Assembly: GCA_964057225.1 (NCBI GenBank)
Contig: OZ059900.1
Location: 22,521,638 to 22,585,637 of the forward strand
Length of the DNA stretch: 64,000 nucleotides
Reading direction: 5' to 3'
Origin: Auanema rhodensis
Taxonomy: Eukaryota > Nematoda > Chromadorea > Rhabditida > Rhabditidae
Shown here: positions 8,888 to 21,182 of the stretch, piece by piece
Position numbering within the stretch: position 1 is the stretch's first letter
Layout: the number at the start of each line of letters is the position of its first letter
The notes under the pieces: model-generated
Databases searched by the model: none
What the model saw: only the letters and a program-made list of their open reading frames with translations
What the model was told of the DNA's origin: nothing
Program-made: the position numbers and the translations under genes

Positions 8888-11800
8888 ATGGCTAATATTG
8901 ATTAAATCGATTTTTGTTCATATGAGTCGTCAAATGCAACGAATTTCAGCGTGTTACATACTAAAGTGAAGCATTTTACATGCTGAACACTATAAAAATA
9001 CAAAAACACAGTATTTCCCATGAGAAATATTTTATTATGCTGGAAAACCAGTTTTTGGAAATTTCGCTGTAAACAAGGTTTTGACTTACGATTTCATGTG
9101 TTCAAACTCATGCAATGTCAATGAAACCTAGCTCAAAACTGTTCGTACAACGTCTAGTTCCACTTTCACGACAAAAAAACAGGGGTTAGAAAATTTAGGA
9201 AATTAGCATATTCTGAGGGCACGCCCCTTATGGCTAATATTGATTAAATCGATTTTTGTTCATATGAGTCGTCAAATGCAACGAATTTCAGCGTGTTACA
9301 TACTAAAATGAAGTATTTTACATGCTGAACACTAGAAAAATACAAAAACACAGTATTTCCCATAAGAAATATTTTATTATGCTGGAAAACCAGTTTTTGG
9401 AAATTTCGCTGTAAACAAGGTTTTGACTTACGATTTCATGTGTTCAAACTCATGCAATGTCAATGAAACCTAGCTCAAAATTGTTCGTACAACGTCTAGT
9501 TCCACTTTCACGACAAAAAAACAGGGGTTAGAAAATTAAGGAAATTAGCATATTCTGAGGGCACGCCCCTTATGGCTAATATTGATTAAATCGATTTTTG
9601 TTCATATGAGTCGTCAAATGCAACGAATTTCAGCGTGTTACATACTGAAATGAAGCATTTTACATGCTGAACACTAGAAAAATACAAAAACACAGTTTTT
9701 CCCATGAGAAATATTTTATTATGCTGGAAAACCAGTTTTTGGAAATTTCGCTGTAAACAAGGTTTTGACTTACGATTTCATGTGTTCAAACTCATGCAAT
9801 GTCAATGAAACCTAGCTCAAAACTGTTCGTACAACGTCTAGTTCCACTTTCACGACAAAAAAACAGGGGTTAGAAAATTTAGGAAATTAGCATATTCTGA
9901 GGGCACGCCCCTTATGGCTAATATTGATTAAATCGATTTTTGTTCATATGAGTCGTCAAATGCAACGAATTTCAGCGTGTTACATACTAAAATGAAGTAT
10001 TTTACATGCTGAACACTAGAAAAATACAAAAACACAGTATTTCCCATAAGAAATATTTTATTATGCTGGAAAACCAGTTTTTGGAAATTTCGCTGTAAAC
10101 AAGGTTTTGACTTACGATTTCATGTGTTCAAACTCATGCAATGTCAATGAAACCTTGCTCAAAATTGTTCCTACAACGTCTAGTTACACTTTCACGACAA
10201 AAAAACAGGGGTTAGAAAATTAAGGAAATTAGCATATTCTGAGGGCACGCCCCTTATGGCTAATATTGATTAAATCGATTTTTGTGCATATGAGTCGTCA
10301 AATGCAACGAATTTCAGCGTGTTACATACTAAAATGAAGTATTTTACATGCTGAACACTAGAAAAATACAAAAACACAGTATTTCCCATGAGAAATATTT
10401 TATTATGCTGGAAAACCAGTTTTTGGAAATTTCGCTGTAAACAAGGTTTTGACTTACGATTTCATGTGTTCAAACTCATGCAATGTCAATGAAACCTAGC
10501 TCAAAATTGTTCGTACAACGTCTAGTTCCACTTTCACGACAAAAAAACAGGGGTTAGAAAATTAAGGAAATTAGCATATTCTGAGGGCACGCCCCTTATG
10601 GCTAATATTGATTAAATCGATTTTTGTTCATATGAGTCGTCAAATGCAACGAATTTCAGCGTGTTACACACTAAAATGAAGCATTTTACATGCTGAACAC
10701 TAGAAAAATACAAAAACACAGTATTTCCCATGAGAAATATTTTATTATACTGGAAACCAGTTTTTGGAATTTTCGCTGTAAACAAGGTTTTGACTTACGA
10801 TTTCATGTGTTCAAACTCATGCAATGTCAATGAAACCTAGCTCAAAATTGTTCCTACAACGTCTAGTTCCACTTTCACGACAAAAAAACAGGGGTTAGAA
10901 AATTTAGGAAATTAGCATATTCTGAGGGCACGCCCCTTATGGCTAATATTGATTAAATCGATTTTTGTTCATATGAGTCGTCAAATGCAACGAATTTCAG
11001 CGTGTTACATACTAAAATGAAGCATTTTACATGCTGAACACTAGAAAAATACAAAAACACAGTTTTTCCCATGAGAAATATTTTATTATGCTGGAAAACC
11101 AGTTTTTGGAAATTTCGCTGTAAACAAGGTTTTGACTTACGATTTCATGTGTTCAAACTCATGCAATGTCAATGAAACCTAGCTCAAAATTGTTCGTACA
11201 ACGTCTAGTTCCACTTTCACGACAAAAAAACAGGGGTTAGAAAATTTAGGAAATTAGCATATTCTGAGGGCACGCCCCTTATGGCTAATATTGATTAAAT
11301 CGATTTTTGTTCATATGAGTCGTCAAATGCAACGAATTTCATCGTGTTACATACTAAAATGAAGTATTTTACATGCTGAACACTAGAAAAATACAAAAAC
11401 ACAGTATTTCCCATGAGAAATATTTTATTATGCTGGAAAACCAGTTTTTGGAAGTTTCGCTGTAAACAAGGTTTTGACTTACGATTTCATGTGTTCAAAC
11501 TCATGCAATGTCAATGAAACCTAGCTCAAAATTGTTCCTACAACGTCTAATTCCACTTTCACGACAAAAAAACAGGGGTTAGAAAATTAAGGAAATTAGC
11601 ATATTCTGAGGGCACGCCCCTTATGGCTAATATTGATTAAATCGATTTTTGTTCATATGAGTCGTCAAATGCAACGAATTTCAGCGTGTTACATACTAAA
11701 ATGAAGCATTTTACATGCTGAACACTAGAAAAATACAAAAACACAGTATTTCCCATGAGAAATATTTTATTATGCTGGAAAACCAGTTTTTGGAAATTTC

Positions 11801-13671
11801 GCTGTAAACAAGGTTTTGACTTACGATTTCATGTGTTCAAACTCATGCAATGAAAATGAAACCTAGCTCAAAATTGTTCCTACAACGTCTAGTTCCACTT
11901 TCACGACAACAAAACAGGGGTTAGAAAATTAAGGAAATTAGCATATTCTGAGGGCACGCCCCTTATGGCTAATATTGATTAAATCGATTTTTGTTCATAT
12001 GAGTCGTCAAATGCAACGAATTTCAGCCTGTTACATACTAAAATGAAGCATTTCACATGCTGAACACTAGAAAAATACAAAAACACAGTATTTCCCATGA
12101 GAAATATTTTATTATGCTGGAAAACCAGTTTTTGGAAAGTTCGCTGTAAACAAGGTTTTGACTTACGATTTCATGTGTTCAAACTCATGCAATGTCAATG
12201 AAACCTAGCTCAAAATTGTTCGTACAACGTCTAGTTCCACTTTCACGACAAAAAAACAGGGGTTAGAAAATTAAGGAAATTAGCATATTCTGAGGGCACG
12301 CCCCTTATGGCTAATATTGATTAAATCGATTTTTGTTCATATGAGTCGTCAAATGCAATTAATTTCAGCGTGTTACATACTAAAATGAAGCATTTTACAT
12401 GCTGAACACTAAAAAAATACAAAAACACAGTATTTCCCATGAGAAATATTTTATTATGCTGGAAAACGAGTTTTTGGAAATTTCGCTGTAAACAAGGTTT
12501 TGACTTACGATTTCATGTGTTCAAACTCATGCAATGTCAATGAAACCTAGCTCAAAATTGTTCCTACAACGTCTAGTTCCACTTTCACGACAAAAAAACA
12601 GGGGTTAGAAAATTAAGGAAATTAGCATATTCTGAGGGCACGCCCCTTATGGCTAATATTGATTAAATCGATTTTTGTTCATATGAGTCGTCAAATGCAA
12701 CGAATTTCAGCGTGTTACATACTTAAATGAAGCATTTTACATGCTGAACACTAGAAAAATACAAAAACACAGTATTTCCCATGAGAAATATTTTATTATA
12801 CTGGAAACCAGTTTTTGGAATTTTCGCTGTAAACAAGGTTTTGACTTACGATTTCATGTGTTCAAACTCATGCAATGTCAATGAAACCTAGCTCAAAACT
12901 GTTCGTACAACGTCTAGTTCCACTTTCACGACAAAAAAACAGGGGTTAGAAAATTTAGGAAATTAGCATATTCTGAGGGCACGCCCCTTATGGCTAATAT
13001 TGATTAAATCGATTTTTGTTCATATGAGTCGTCAAATGCAACGAATTTCAGCGTGTTACATACTAAAATGAAGTATTTTACATGCTGAACACTAGAAAAG
13101 TACAAAAACACAGTATTTCCCATAAGAAATATTTTATTATACTGGAAACCAGTTTTTGGAATTTTCGCTGTAAACAAGGTTTTGACTTACGATTTCATGT
13201 GTTCAAACTCATGCAATGTCAATGAAACCTAGCTCAAAATTGTTCGTACAACGTCTAGTTCCACTTTCACGACAAAAAAACAGGGGTTAGAAAATTAAGG
13301 AAATTAGCATATTCTGAGGGCACGCCCCTTATGGCTAATATTGATTAAATCGATTTTTGTTCATATGAGTCGTCAAATGCAATTAATTTCAGCGTGTTAC
13401 ATACTTAAATGAAGCATTTTACATGCTGAACACTAGAAAAATACAAAAACACAGTATTTCCCATGAGAAATATTTTATTATACTGGAAACCAGTTTTTGG
13501 AATTTTCGCTGTAAACAAGGTTTTGACTTACGATTTCATGTGTTCAAACTCATGCAATGTCAATGAAACCTAGCTCAAAACTGTTCGTACAACGTCTAGT
13601 TCCACTTTCACGACAAAAAAACAGGGGTTAGAAAATTTAGGAAATTAGCATATTCTGAGGGCACGCCCCTT
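8888..13671 (+). repeat. Domain II, mixed monomers without a clean HOR
   Basis: Starts: 8888, 9230, 9572, 9914, 10256, 10598, 10939, 11281, 11623, 11965, 12307, 12649, 12990, 13331. 9572 and 10939 are E-like (T126, T309). 9914 is F-like (A135, A273). 10256 is G-like with TTGTGCAT at 27-34. 10598 is a hybrid with an I-like left part and an A152/A3 middle. 11281 is U-like (T62, G174, A270). 12307 is alpha-prime (TT53-54, A106, G162). 12649 is D, 12990 is Y (GTAC at 111-114, A135), 13331 is Z (TT53-54 with T76). Private changes such as AAAATG near 232 at 11623 suggest an older, less homogenised zone. Confidence 0.7.
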
Positions 13672-14013
13672 ATGGCTAATATTGATTAAATCGATTTTTG
13701 TTCATATGAGTCGTCAAATGCAACGAATTTCAGCGTGTTACATACTAAAATGAAGCATTTTACATGCTGAACACTAGAAAAATACAAAAACACAGTTTTT
13801 CCCATGAGAAATATTTTATTATGCTGGAAAACCAGTTTTTGGAAATTTCGCTGTAAACAAGGTTTTGACTTACGATTTCATGTGTTCAAACTCATGCAAT
13901 GTCAATGAAAGCTAGCTCAAAATTGTTCGTACAACGTCTAGTTCCACTTTCACGACAAAAAAACAGGGGTTAGAAAATTTAGGAAATTAGCATATTCTGA
14001 GGGCACGCCCCTT
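12649..14013 (+). repeat. D-Y-Z-E block, left copy
   Basis: Four monomers (12649, 12990, 13331, 13672) recur in the same order and spacing at 32459, 32800, 33141 and 33482, offset 19810 bp. The Y monomer, marked by AAAAGTAC near 107-114 together with A135 and the A3 loop, occurs only at these two places. Differences I see: AACTAG for AACCAG in the right-hand D, and AAGCTAGC (here) against AACCTAGC (right copy) in E. Confidence 0.75.
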
Positions 14014-16400
14014 ATGGCTAATATTGATTAAATCGATTTTTGTTCATATGAGTCGTCAAATGCAACGAATTTCATCGTGTTACATACTAAAATGAAGTAT
14101 TTTACATGCTGAACACTAGAAAAATACAAAAAACAGTATTTCCCATGAGAAATATTTTATTATGCTGGAAAACCAGTTTTTGGAAGTTTCGCTGTAAACA
14201 AGGTTTTGACTTACGATTTCATGTGTTCAAACTCATGCAATGTCAATGAAACCTAGCTCAAAATTGTTCCTACAACGTCTAATTCCACTTTCACGACAAA
14301 AAAACAGGGGTTAGAAAATTAAGGAAATTAGCATATTCTGAGGGCACGCCCCTTATGGCTAATATTGATTAAATCGATTTTTGTTCATATGAGTCGTCAA
14401 ATGCAACGAATTTCAGCGTGTTACATACTAAAATGAAGCATTTTACATGCTGAACACTATAAAAATACAAAAACACAGTATTTCCCATGAGAAATATTTT
14501 ATTATGCTGGAAACCAGTTTTTGGAATTTTCGCTGTAAACAAGGTTTTGACTTACGATTTCATGTGTTCAAACTCATGCAATGTCAATAAAACCTAGCTC
14601 AAAATTGTTCGTACAACGTCTAGTTCCACTTTCACGACAAAAAAACAGGGGTTAGAAAATTTAGGAAATTAGCATATTCTGAGGGCACGCCCCTTATGGC
14701 TAATATTGATTAAATCGATTTTTGTTCATATGAGTCGTCAAATGCAACGAATTTCATCGTGTTACATACTAAAATGAAGTATTTTATATGCTGAACACTA
14801 GAAAAATACAAAAAACAGTATTTCCCATGAGAAATATTTTATTATGCTGGAAAACCAGTTTTTGGAAGTTTCGCTGTAAACAAGGTTTTGACTTACGATT
14901 TCATGTGTTCAAACTCATGCAATGTCAATGAAACCTAGCTCAAAATTGTTCCTACAACGTCTAATTCCACTTTCACGACAAAAAAACAGGGGTTAGAAAA
15001 TTAAGGAAATTAGCATATTCTGAGGGCACGCCCCTTATGGCTAATATTGATTAAATCGATTTTTGTTCATATGAGTCGTCAAATGCAACGAATTTCAGCG
15101 TGTTACATACTAAAATGAAGTATTTTACATGCTGAACACTAGAAAAATACAAAAAACAGTATTTCCCATGAGAAATATTTTATTATGCTGGAAAACCAGT
15201 TTTTGGAAATTTCGCTGTAAACAAGGTTTTGACTTACGATTTCATGTGTTCAAACTCATGCAATGTCAATGAAACCTAGCTCAAAATTGTTCCTACAACG
15301 TCTAATTCCACTTTCACGACAAAAAAACAGGGGTTAGAAAATTTAGGAAATTAGCATATTCTGAGGGCACGCCCCTTATGGCTAATATTGATTAAATCGA
15401 TTTTTGTTCATATGAGTCGTCAAATGCAACGAATTTCATCGTGTTACATACTAAAATGAAGTATTTTACATGCTGAACACTAGAAAAATACAAAAAACAG
15501 TATTTCCCATGAGAAATATTTTATTATGCTGGAAAACCAGTTTTTGGAAGTTTCGCTGTAAACAAGGTTTTGACTTACGATTTCATGTGTTCAAACTCAT
15601 GCAATGTCAATGAAACCTAGCTCAAAATTGTTCCTACAACGTCTAATTCCACTTTCACGACAAAAAAACAGGGGTTAGAAAATTAAGGAAATTAGCATAT
15701 TCTGAGGGCACGCCCCTTATGGCTAATATTGATTAAATCGATTTTTGTTCATATGAGTCGTCAAATGCAACGAATTTCAGCGTGTTACATACTAAAATGA
15801 AGCATTTTACATGCTGAACACTATAAAAATACAAAAACACAGTATTTCCCATGAGAAATATTTTATTATGCTGGAAACCAGTTTTTGGAATTTTCGCTGT
15901 AAACAAGGTTTTGACTTACGATTTCATGTGTTCAAACTCATGCAATGTCAATAAAACCTAGCTCAAAATTGTTCGTACAACGTCTAGTTCCACTTTCACG
16001 ACAAAAAAACAGGGGTTAGAAAATTTAGGAAATTAGCATATTCTGAGGGCACGCCCCTTATGGCTAATATTGATTAAATCGATTTTTGTTCATATGAGTC
16101 GTCAAATGCAACGAATTTCATCGTGTTACATACTAAAATGAAGTATTTTATATGCTGAACACTAGAAAAATACAAAAAACAGTATTTCCCATGAGAAATA
16201 TTTTATTATGCTGGAAAACCAGTTTTTGGAAGTTTCGCTGTAAACAAGGTTTTGACTTACGATTTCATGTGTTCAAACTCATGCAATGTCAATGAAACCT
16301 AGCTCAAAATTGTTCCTACAACGTCTAATTCCACTTTCACGACAAAAAAACAGGGGTTAGAAAATTAAGGAAATTAGCATATTCTGAGGGCACGCCCCTT
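14014..16400 (+). repeat. Internal duplication of U-V-U-prime
   Basis: U-V-U-prime at 14014-15036 is repeated at 15378-16400, offset 1364 bp, separated by monomer W (15037; C120 lost as in U, but G62, A174 and T309). The other central units have U-V-U-prime only once, so this is a local gain. W combines a U-type deletion with other classes and could be the recombinant made at the event. Confidence 0.75.
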
Positions 16401-18109
16401 ATGGCTAATATTGATTAAATCGATTTTTGTTCATATGAGTCGTCAAATGCAACGAATTTCAGCGTGTTACATACTAAAATGAAGCATTTTACATGCTGAA
16501 CACTATAAAAATACAAAAACACAGTATTTCCCATGAGAAATATTTTATTATGCTGGAAAACCAGTTTTTGGAAATTTCGCTGTAAACAAGGTTTTGACTT
16601 ACGATTTCATGTGTTCAAACTCATGCAATGTCAATGAAACCTAGCTCAAAATTGTTCCTACAACGTCTAGTTCCACTTTCACGACAAAAAACAGGGGTTA
16701 GAAAATTAAGGAAATTAGCATATTCTGAGGGCACGCCCCTTATGGCTAATATTGATTAAATCGATTTTTGTTCATATGAGTCGTCAAATGCAACGAATTT
16801 CAGCGTGTTACATACTAAAATGAAGCATTTTACATGCTGAACACTAGAAAAATACAAAAACACAGTAGTTCCCATGAGAAATATTTTATTATGCTGGAAA
16901 ACCAGTTTTTGGAAAGTTCGCTGTAAACAAGGTTTTGACTTACGATTTCATGTGTTCAAACTCATGCAATGTCAATGAAACCTAGCTCAAAATTGTTCGT
17001 ACAACGTCTAGTTCCACTTTCACGACAAAAAAACAGGGGTTAGAAAATTAAGGAAATTAGCATATTCTGAGGGCACGCCCCTTATGGCTAATATTGATTA
17101 AATCGATTTTTGTTCATATGAGTCGTCAAATGCAATTAATTTCAGCGTGTTACATACTAAAATGAAGCATTTTACATGCTGAACACTAAAAAAATACAAA
17201 AACACAGTATTTCCCATGAGAAATATTTTATTATGCTGGAAAACCAGTTTTTGGAAAGTTCGCTGTAAACAAGGTTTTGACTTACGATTTCATGTGTTCA
17301 AACTCATGCAATGTCAATGAAACCTAGCTCAAAATTGTTCGTACAACGTCTAGTTCCACTTTCACGACAAAAAAACAGGGGTTAGAAAATTAAGGAAATT
17401 AGCATATTCTGAGGGCACGCCCCTTATGGCTAATATTGATTAAATCGATTTTTGTTCATATGAGTCGTCAAATGCAATTAATTTCAGCGTGTTACATACT
17501 AAAATGAAGCATTTTACATGCTGAACACTAAAAAAATACAAAAACACAGTATTTCCCATGAGAAATATTTTATTATGCTGGAAAACCAGTTTTTGGAAAG
17601 TTCGCTGTAAACAAGGTTTTGACTTACGATTTCATGTGTTCAAACTCATGCAATGTCAATGAAACCTAGCTCAAAATTGTTCGTACAACGTCTAGTTCCA
17701 CTTTCACGACAAAAAAACAGGGGTTAGAAAATTAAGGAAATTAGCATATTCTGAGGGCACGCCCCTTATGGCTAATATTGATTAAATCGATTTTTGTTCA
17801 TATGAGTCGTCAAATGCAATTAATTTCAGCGTGTTACATACTAAAATGAAGCATTTTACATGCTGAACACTAAAAAAATACAAAAACACAGTATTTCCCA
17901 TGAGAAATATTTTATTATGCTGGAAAACGAGTTTTTGGAAATTTCGCTGTAAACAAGGTTTTGACTTACGATTTCATGTGTTCAAACTCATGCAATGTCA
18001 ATGAAACCTAGCTCAAAATTGTTCCTACAACGTCTAGTTCCACTTTCACGACAAAAAAACAGGGGTTAGAAAATTAAGGAAATTAGCATATTCTGAGGGC
18101 ACGCCCCTT

Positions 18110-18451
18110 ATGGCTAATATTGATTAAATCGATTTTTGTTCATATGAGTCGTCAAATGCAACGAATTTCAGCGTGTTACATACTTAAATGAAGCATTTTA
18201 CATGCTGAACACTAGAAAAATACAAAAACACAGTTTTTCCCATGAGAAATATTTTATTATGCTGGAAAACCAGTTTTTGGAAATTTCGCTGTAAACAAGG
18301 TTTTGACTTACGATTTCATGTGTTCAAACTCATGCAATGTCAATAAAACCTAGCTCAAAATTGTTCGTACAACGTCTAGTTCCACTTTCACGACAAAAAA
18401 ACAGGGGTTAGAAAATTTAGGAAATTAGCATATTCTGAGGGCACGCCCCTT
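18110..18451 (+). repeat. D/E hybrid monomer
   Basis: The left part carries T76, the D marker. From position 126 rightward it has T126 and the A4 loop of the E class, plus CAATAAAAC at 233-241. The switch lies between positions 76 and 126. The same hybrid recurs at 26650 and, without CAATAAAAC and with A309, at 30066, so it formed before the central unit spread. Confidence 0.7.
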
Positions 18452-21182
18452 ATGGCTAATATTGATTAAATCGATTTTTGTTCATATGAGTCGTCAAATG
18501 CAACGAATTTCAGCGTGTTACATACTAAAATGAAGCATTTTACATGCTGAACACTAGAAAAATACAAAAACACAGTTTTTCCCATGAGAAATATTTTATT
18601 ATGCTGGAAAACCAGTTTTTGGAAATTTCGCTGTAAACAAGGTTTTGACTTACGATTTCATGTGTTCAAACTCATGCAATGTCAATGAAAGCTAGCTCAA
18701 AATTGTTCGTACAACGTCTAGTTCCACTTTCACGACAAAAAAACAGGGGTTAGAAAATTTAGGAAATTAGCATATTCTGAGGGCACGCCCCTTATGGCTA
18801 ATATTGATTAAATCGATTTTTGTTCATATGAGTCGTCAAATGCAACGAATTTCATCGTGTTACATACTAAAATGAAGTATTTTACATGCTGAACACTAGA
18901 AAAATACAAAAAACAGTATTTCCCATGAGAAATATTTTATTATGCTGGAAAACCAGTTTTTGGAAGTTTCGCTGTAAACAAGGTTTTGACTTACGATTTC
19001 ATGTGTTCAAACTCATGCAATGTCAATGAAACCTAGCTCAAAATTGTTCCTACAACGTCTAATTCCACTTTCACGACAAAAAAACAGGGGTTAGAAAATT
19101 AAGGAAATTAGCATATTCTGAGGGCACGCCCCTTATGGCTAATATTGATTAAATCGATTTTTGTTCATATGAGTCGTCAAATGCAACGAATTTCAGCGTG
19201 TTACATACTAAAATGAAGCATTTTACATGCTGAACACTATAAAAATACAAAAACACAGTATTTCCCATGAGAAATATTTTATTATGCTGGAAACCAGTTT
19301 TTGGAATTTTCGCTGTAAACAAGGTTTTGACTTACGATTTCATGTGTTCAAACTCATGCAATGTCAATAAAACCTAGCTCAAAATTGTTCGTACAACGTC
19401 TAGTTCCACTTTCACGACAAAAAAACAGGGGTTAGAAAATTTAGGAAATTAGCATATTCTGAGGGCACGCCCCTTATGGCTAATATTGATTAAATCGATT
19501 TTTGTTCATATGAGTCGTCAAATGCAACGAATTTCATCGTGTTACATACTAAAATGAAGTATTTTATATGCTGAACACTAGAAAAATACAAAAAACAGTA
19601 TTTCCCATGAGAAATATTTTATTATGCTGGAAAACCAGTTTTTGGAAGTTTCGCTGTAAACAAGGTTTTGACTTACGATTTCATGTGTTCAAACTCATGC
19701 AATGTCAATGAAACCTAGCTCAAAATTGTTCCTACAACGTCTAATTCCACTTTCACGACAAAAAAACAGGGGTTAGAAAATTAAGGAAATTAGCATATTC
19801 TGAGGGCACGCCCCTTATGGCTAATATTGATTAAATCGATTTTTGTTCATATGAGTCGTCAAATGCAACGAATTTCAGCGTGTTACATACTAAAATGAAG
19901 CATTTTACATGCTGAACACTATAAAAATACAAAAACACAGTATTTCCCATGAGAAATATTTTATTATGCTGGAAAACCAGTTTTTGGAAATTTCGCTGTA
20001 AACAAGGTTTTGACTTACGATTTCATGTGTTCAAACTCATGCAATGTCAATGAAACCTAGCTCAAAATTGTTCCTACAACGTCTAGTTCCACTTTCACGA
20101 CAAAAAACAGGGGTTAGAAAATTAAGGAAATTAGCATATTCTGTGGGCACGCCCCTTATGGCTAATATTGATTAAATCGATTTTTGTTCATATGAGTCGT
20201 CAAATGCAACGAATTTCAGCGTGTTACATACTAAAATGAAGCATTTTACATGCTGAACACTAGAAAAATACAAAAACACAGTATTTCCCATGAGAAATAT
20301 TTTATTATGCTGGAAAACCAGTTTTTGGAAAGTTCGCTGTAAACAAGGTTTTGACTTACGATTTCATGTGTTCAAACTCATGCAATGTCAATGAAACCTA
20401 GCTCAAAATTGTTCGTACAACGTCTAGTTCCACTTTCACGACAAAAAAACAGGGGTTAGAAAATTAAGGAAATTAGCATATTCTGAGGGCACGCCCCTTA
20501 TGGCTAATATTGATTAAATCGATTTTTGTTCATATGAGTCGTCAAATGCAATTAATTTCAGCGTGTTACATACTAAAATGAAGCATTTTACATGCTGAAC
20601 ACTATAAAAATACAAAAACACAGTATTTCCCATGAGAAATATTTTATTATGCTGGAAAACCAGTTTTTGGAAATTTCGCTGTAAACAAGGTTTTGACTTA
20701 CGATTTCATGTGTTCAAACTCATGCAATGTCAATGAAACCTAGCTCAAAATTGTTCGTACAACGTCTAGTTCCACTTTCACGACAAAAAAACAGGGGTTA
20801 GAAAATTAAGGAAATTAGCATATTCTGAGGGCACGCCCCTTATGGCTAATATTGATTAAATCGATTTTTGTTCATATGAGTCGTCAAATGCAATTAATTT
20901 CAGCGTGTTACATACTTAAATGAAGCATTTTACATGCTGAACACTAGAAAAATACAAAAACACAGTATTTCCCATGAGAAATATTTTATTATACTGGAAA
21001 CCAGTTTTTGGAATTTTCGCTGTAAACAAGGTTTTGACTTACGATTTCATGTGTTCAAACTCATGCAATGTCAATGAAACCTAGCTCAAAACTGTTCGTA
21101 CAACGTCTAGTTCCACTTTCACGACAAAAAAACAGGGGTTAGAAAATTTAGGAAATTAGCATATTCTGAGGGCACGCCCCTT
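18452..21182 (+). repeat. Central HOR unit, 8 monomers
   Basis: Order: E-prime (18452), U (18794), V (19135), U-prime (19476), N (19817, with CTGTGGGC at 326-333), beta (20158), hybrid (20500: TT53-54 left part, then T106 and AAATTTCG), Z (20842). The alpha-alpha-alpha-prime-D/E run is replaced by the hybrid and Z. Unit length is 2731 bp. Confidence 0.8.
20500..20841 (+). repeat. Alpha/ataaaa hybrid monomer
   Basis: It carries the alpha marker TT at 53-54, but T106 rather than A106 and T175 rather than G175, with CG at 257-258. The switch lies between 54 and 106. It stands where units 1, 3 and 4 have alpha monomers and is the probable deletion product that shortened this unit to 8 monomers. 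Confidence 0.65.

Larger units (their letters stand above)
13672..18451 (+). repeat. Central HOR unit, 14 monomers
   Basis: Order: E-prime (13672), U (14014), V (14355), U-prime (14696), W (15037), U (15378), V (15719), U-prime (16060), N (16401), beta (16742), alpha (17084), alpha (17426), alpha-prime (17768), D/E hybrid (18110). Markers: E-prime T126 with AAGCTAGC; U T62, C120 lost, G174, A270; V T106, A3 loop, CAATAAAAC; U-prime as U plus T92; N T106 and a shortened A-tract; beta G175 and CG258; alpha TT53-54, A106, G175; alpha-prime the same with G162. The U-V-U-prime set is doubled around the single W monomer. Unit length is 4780 bp. Confidence 0.8.
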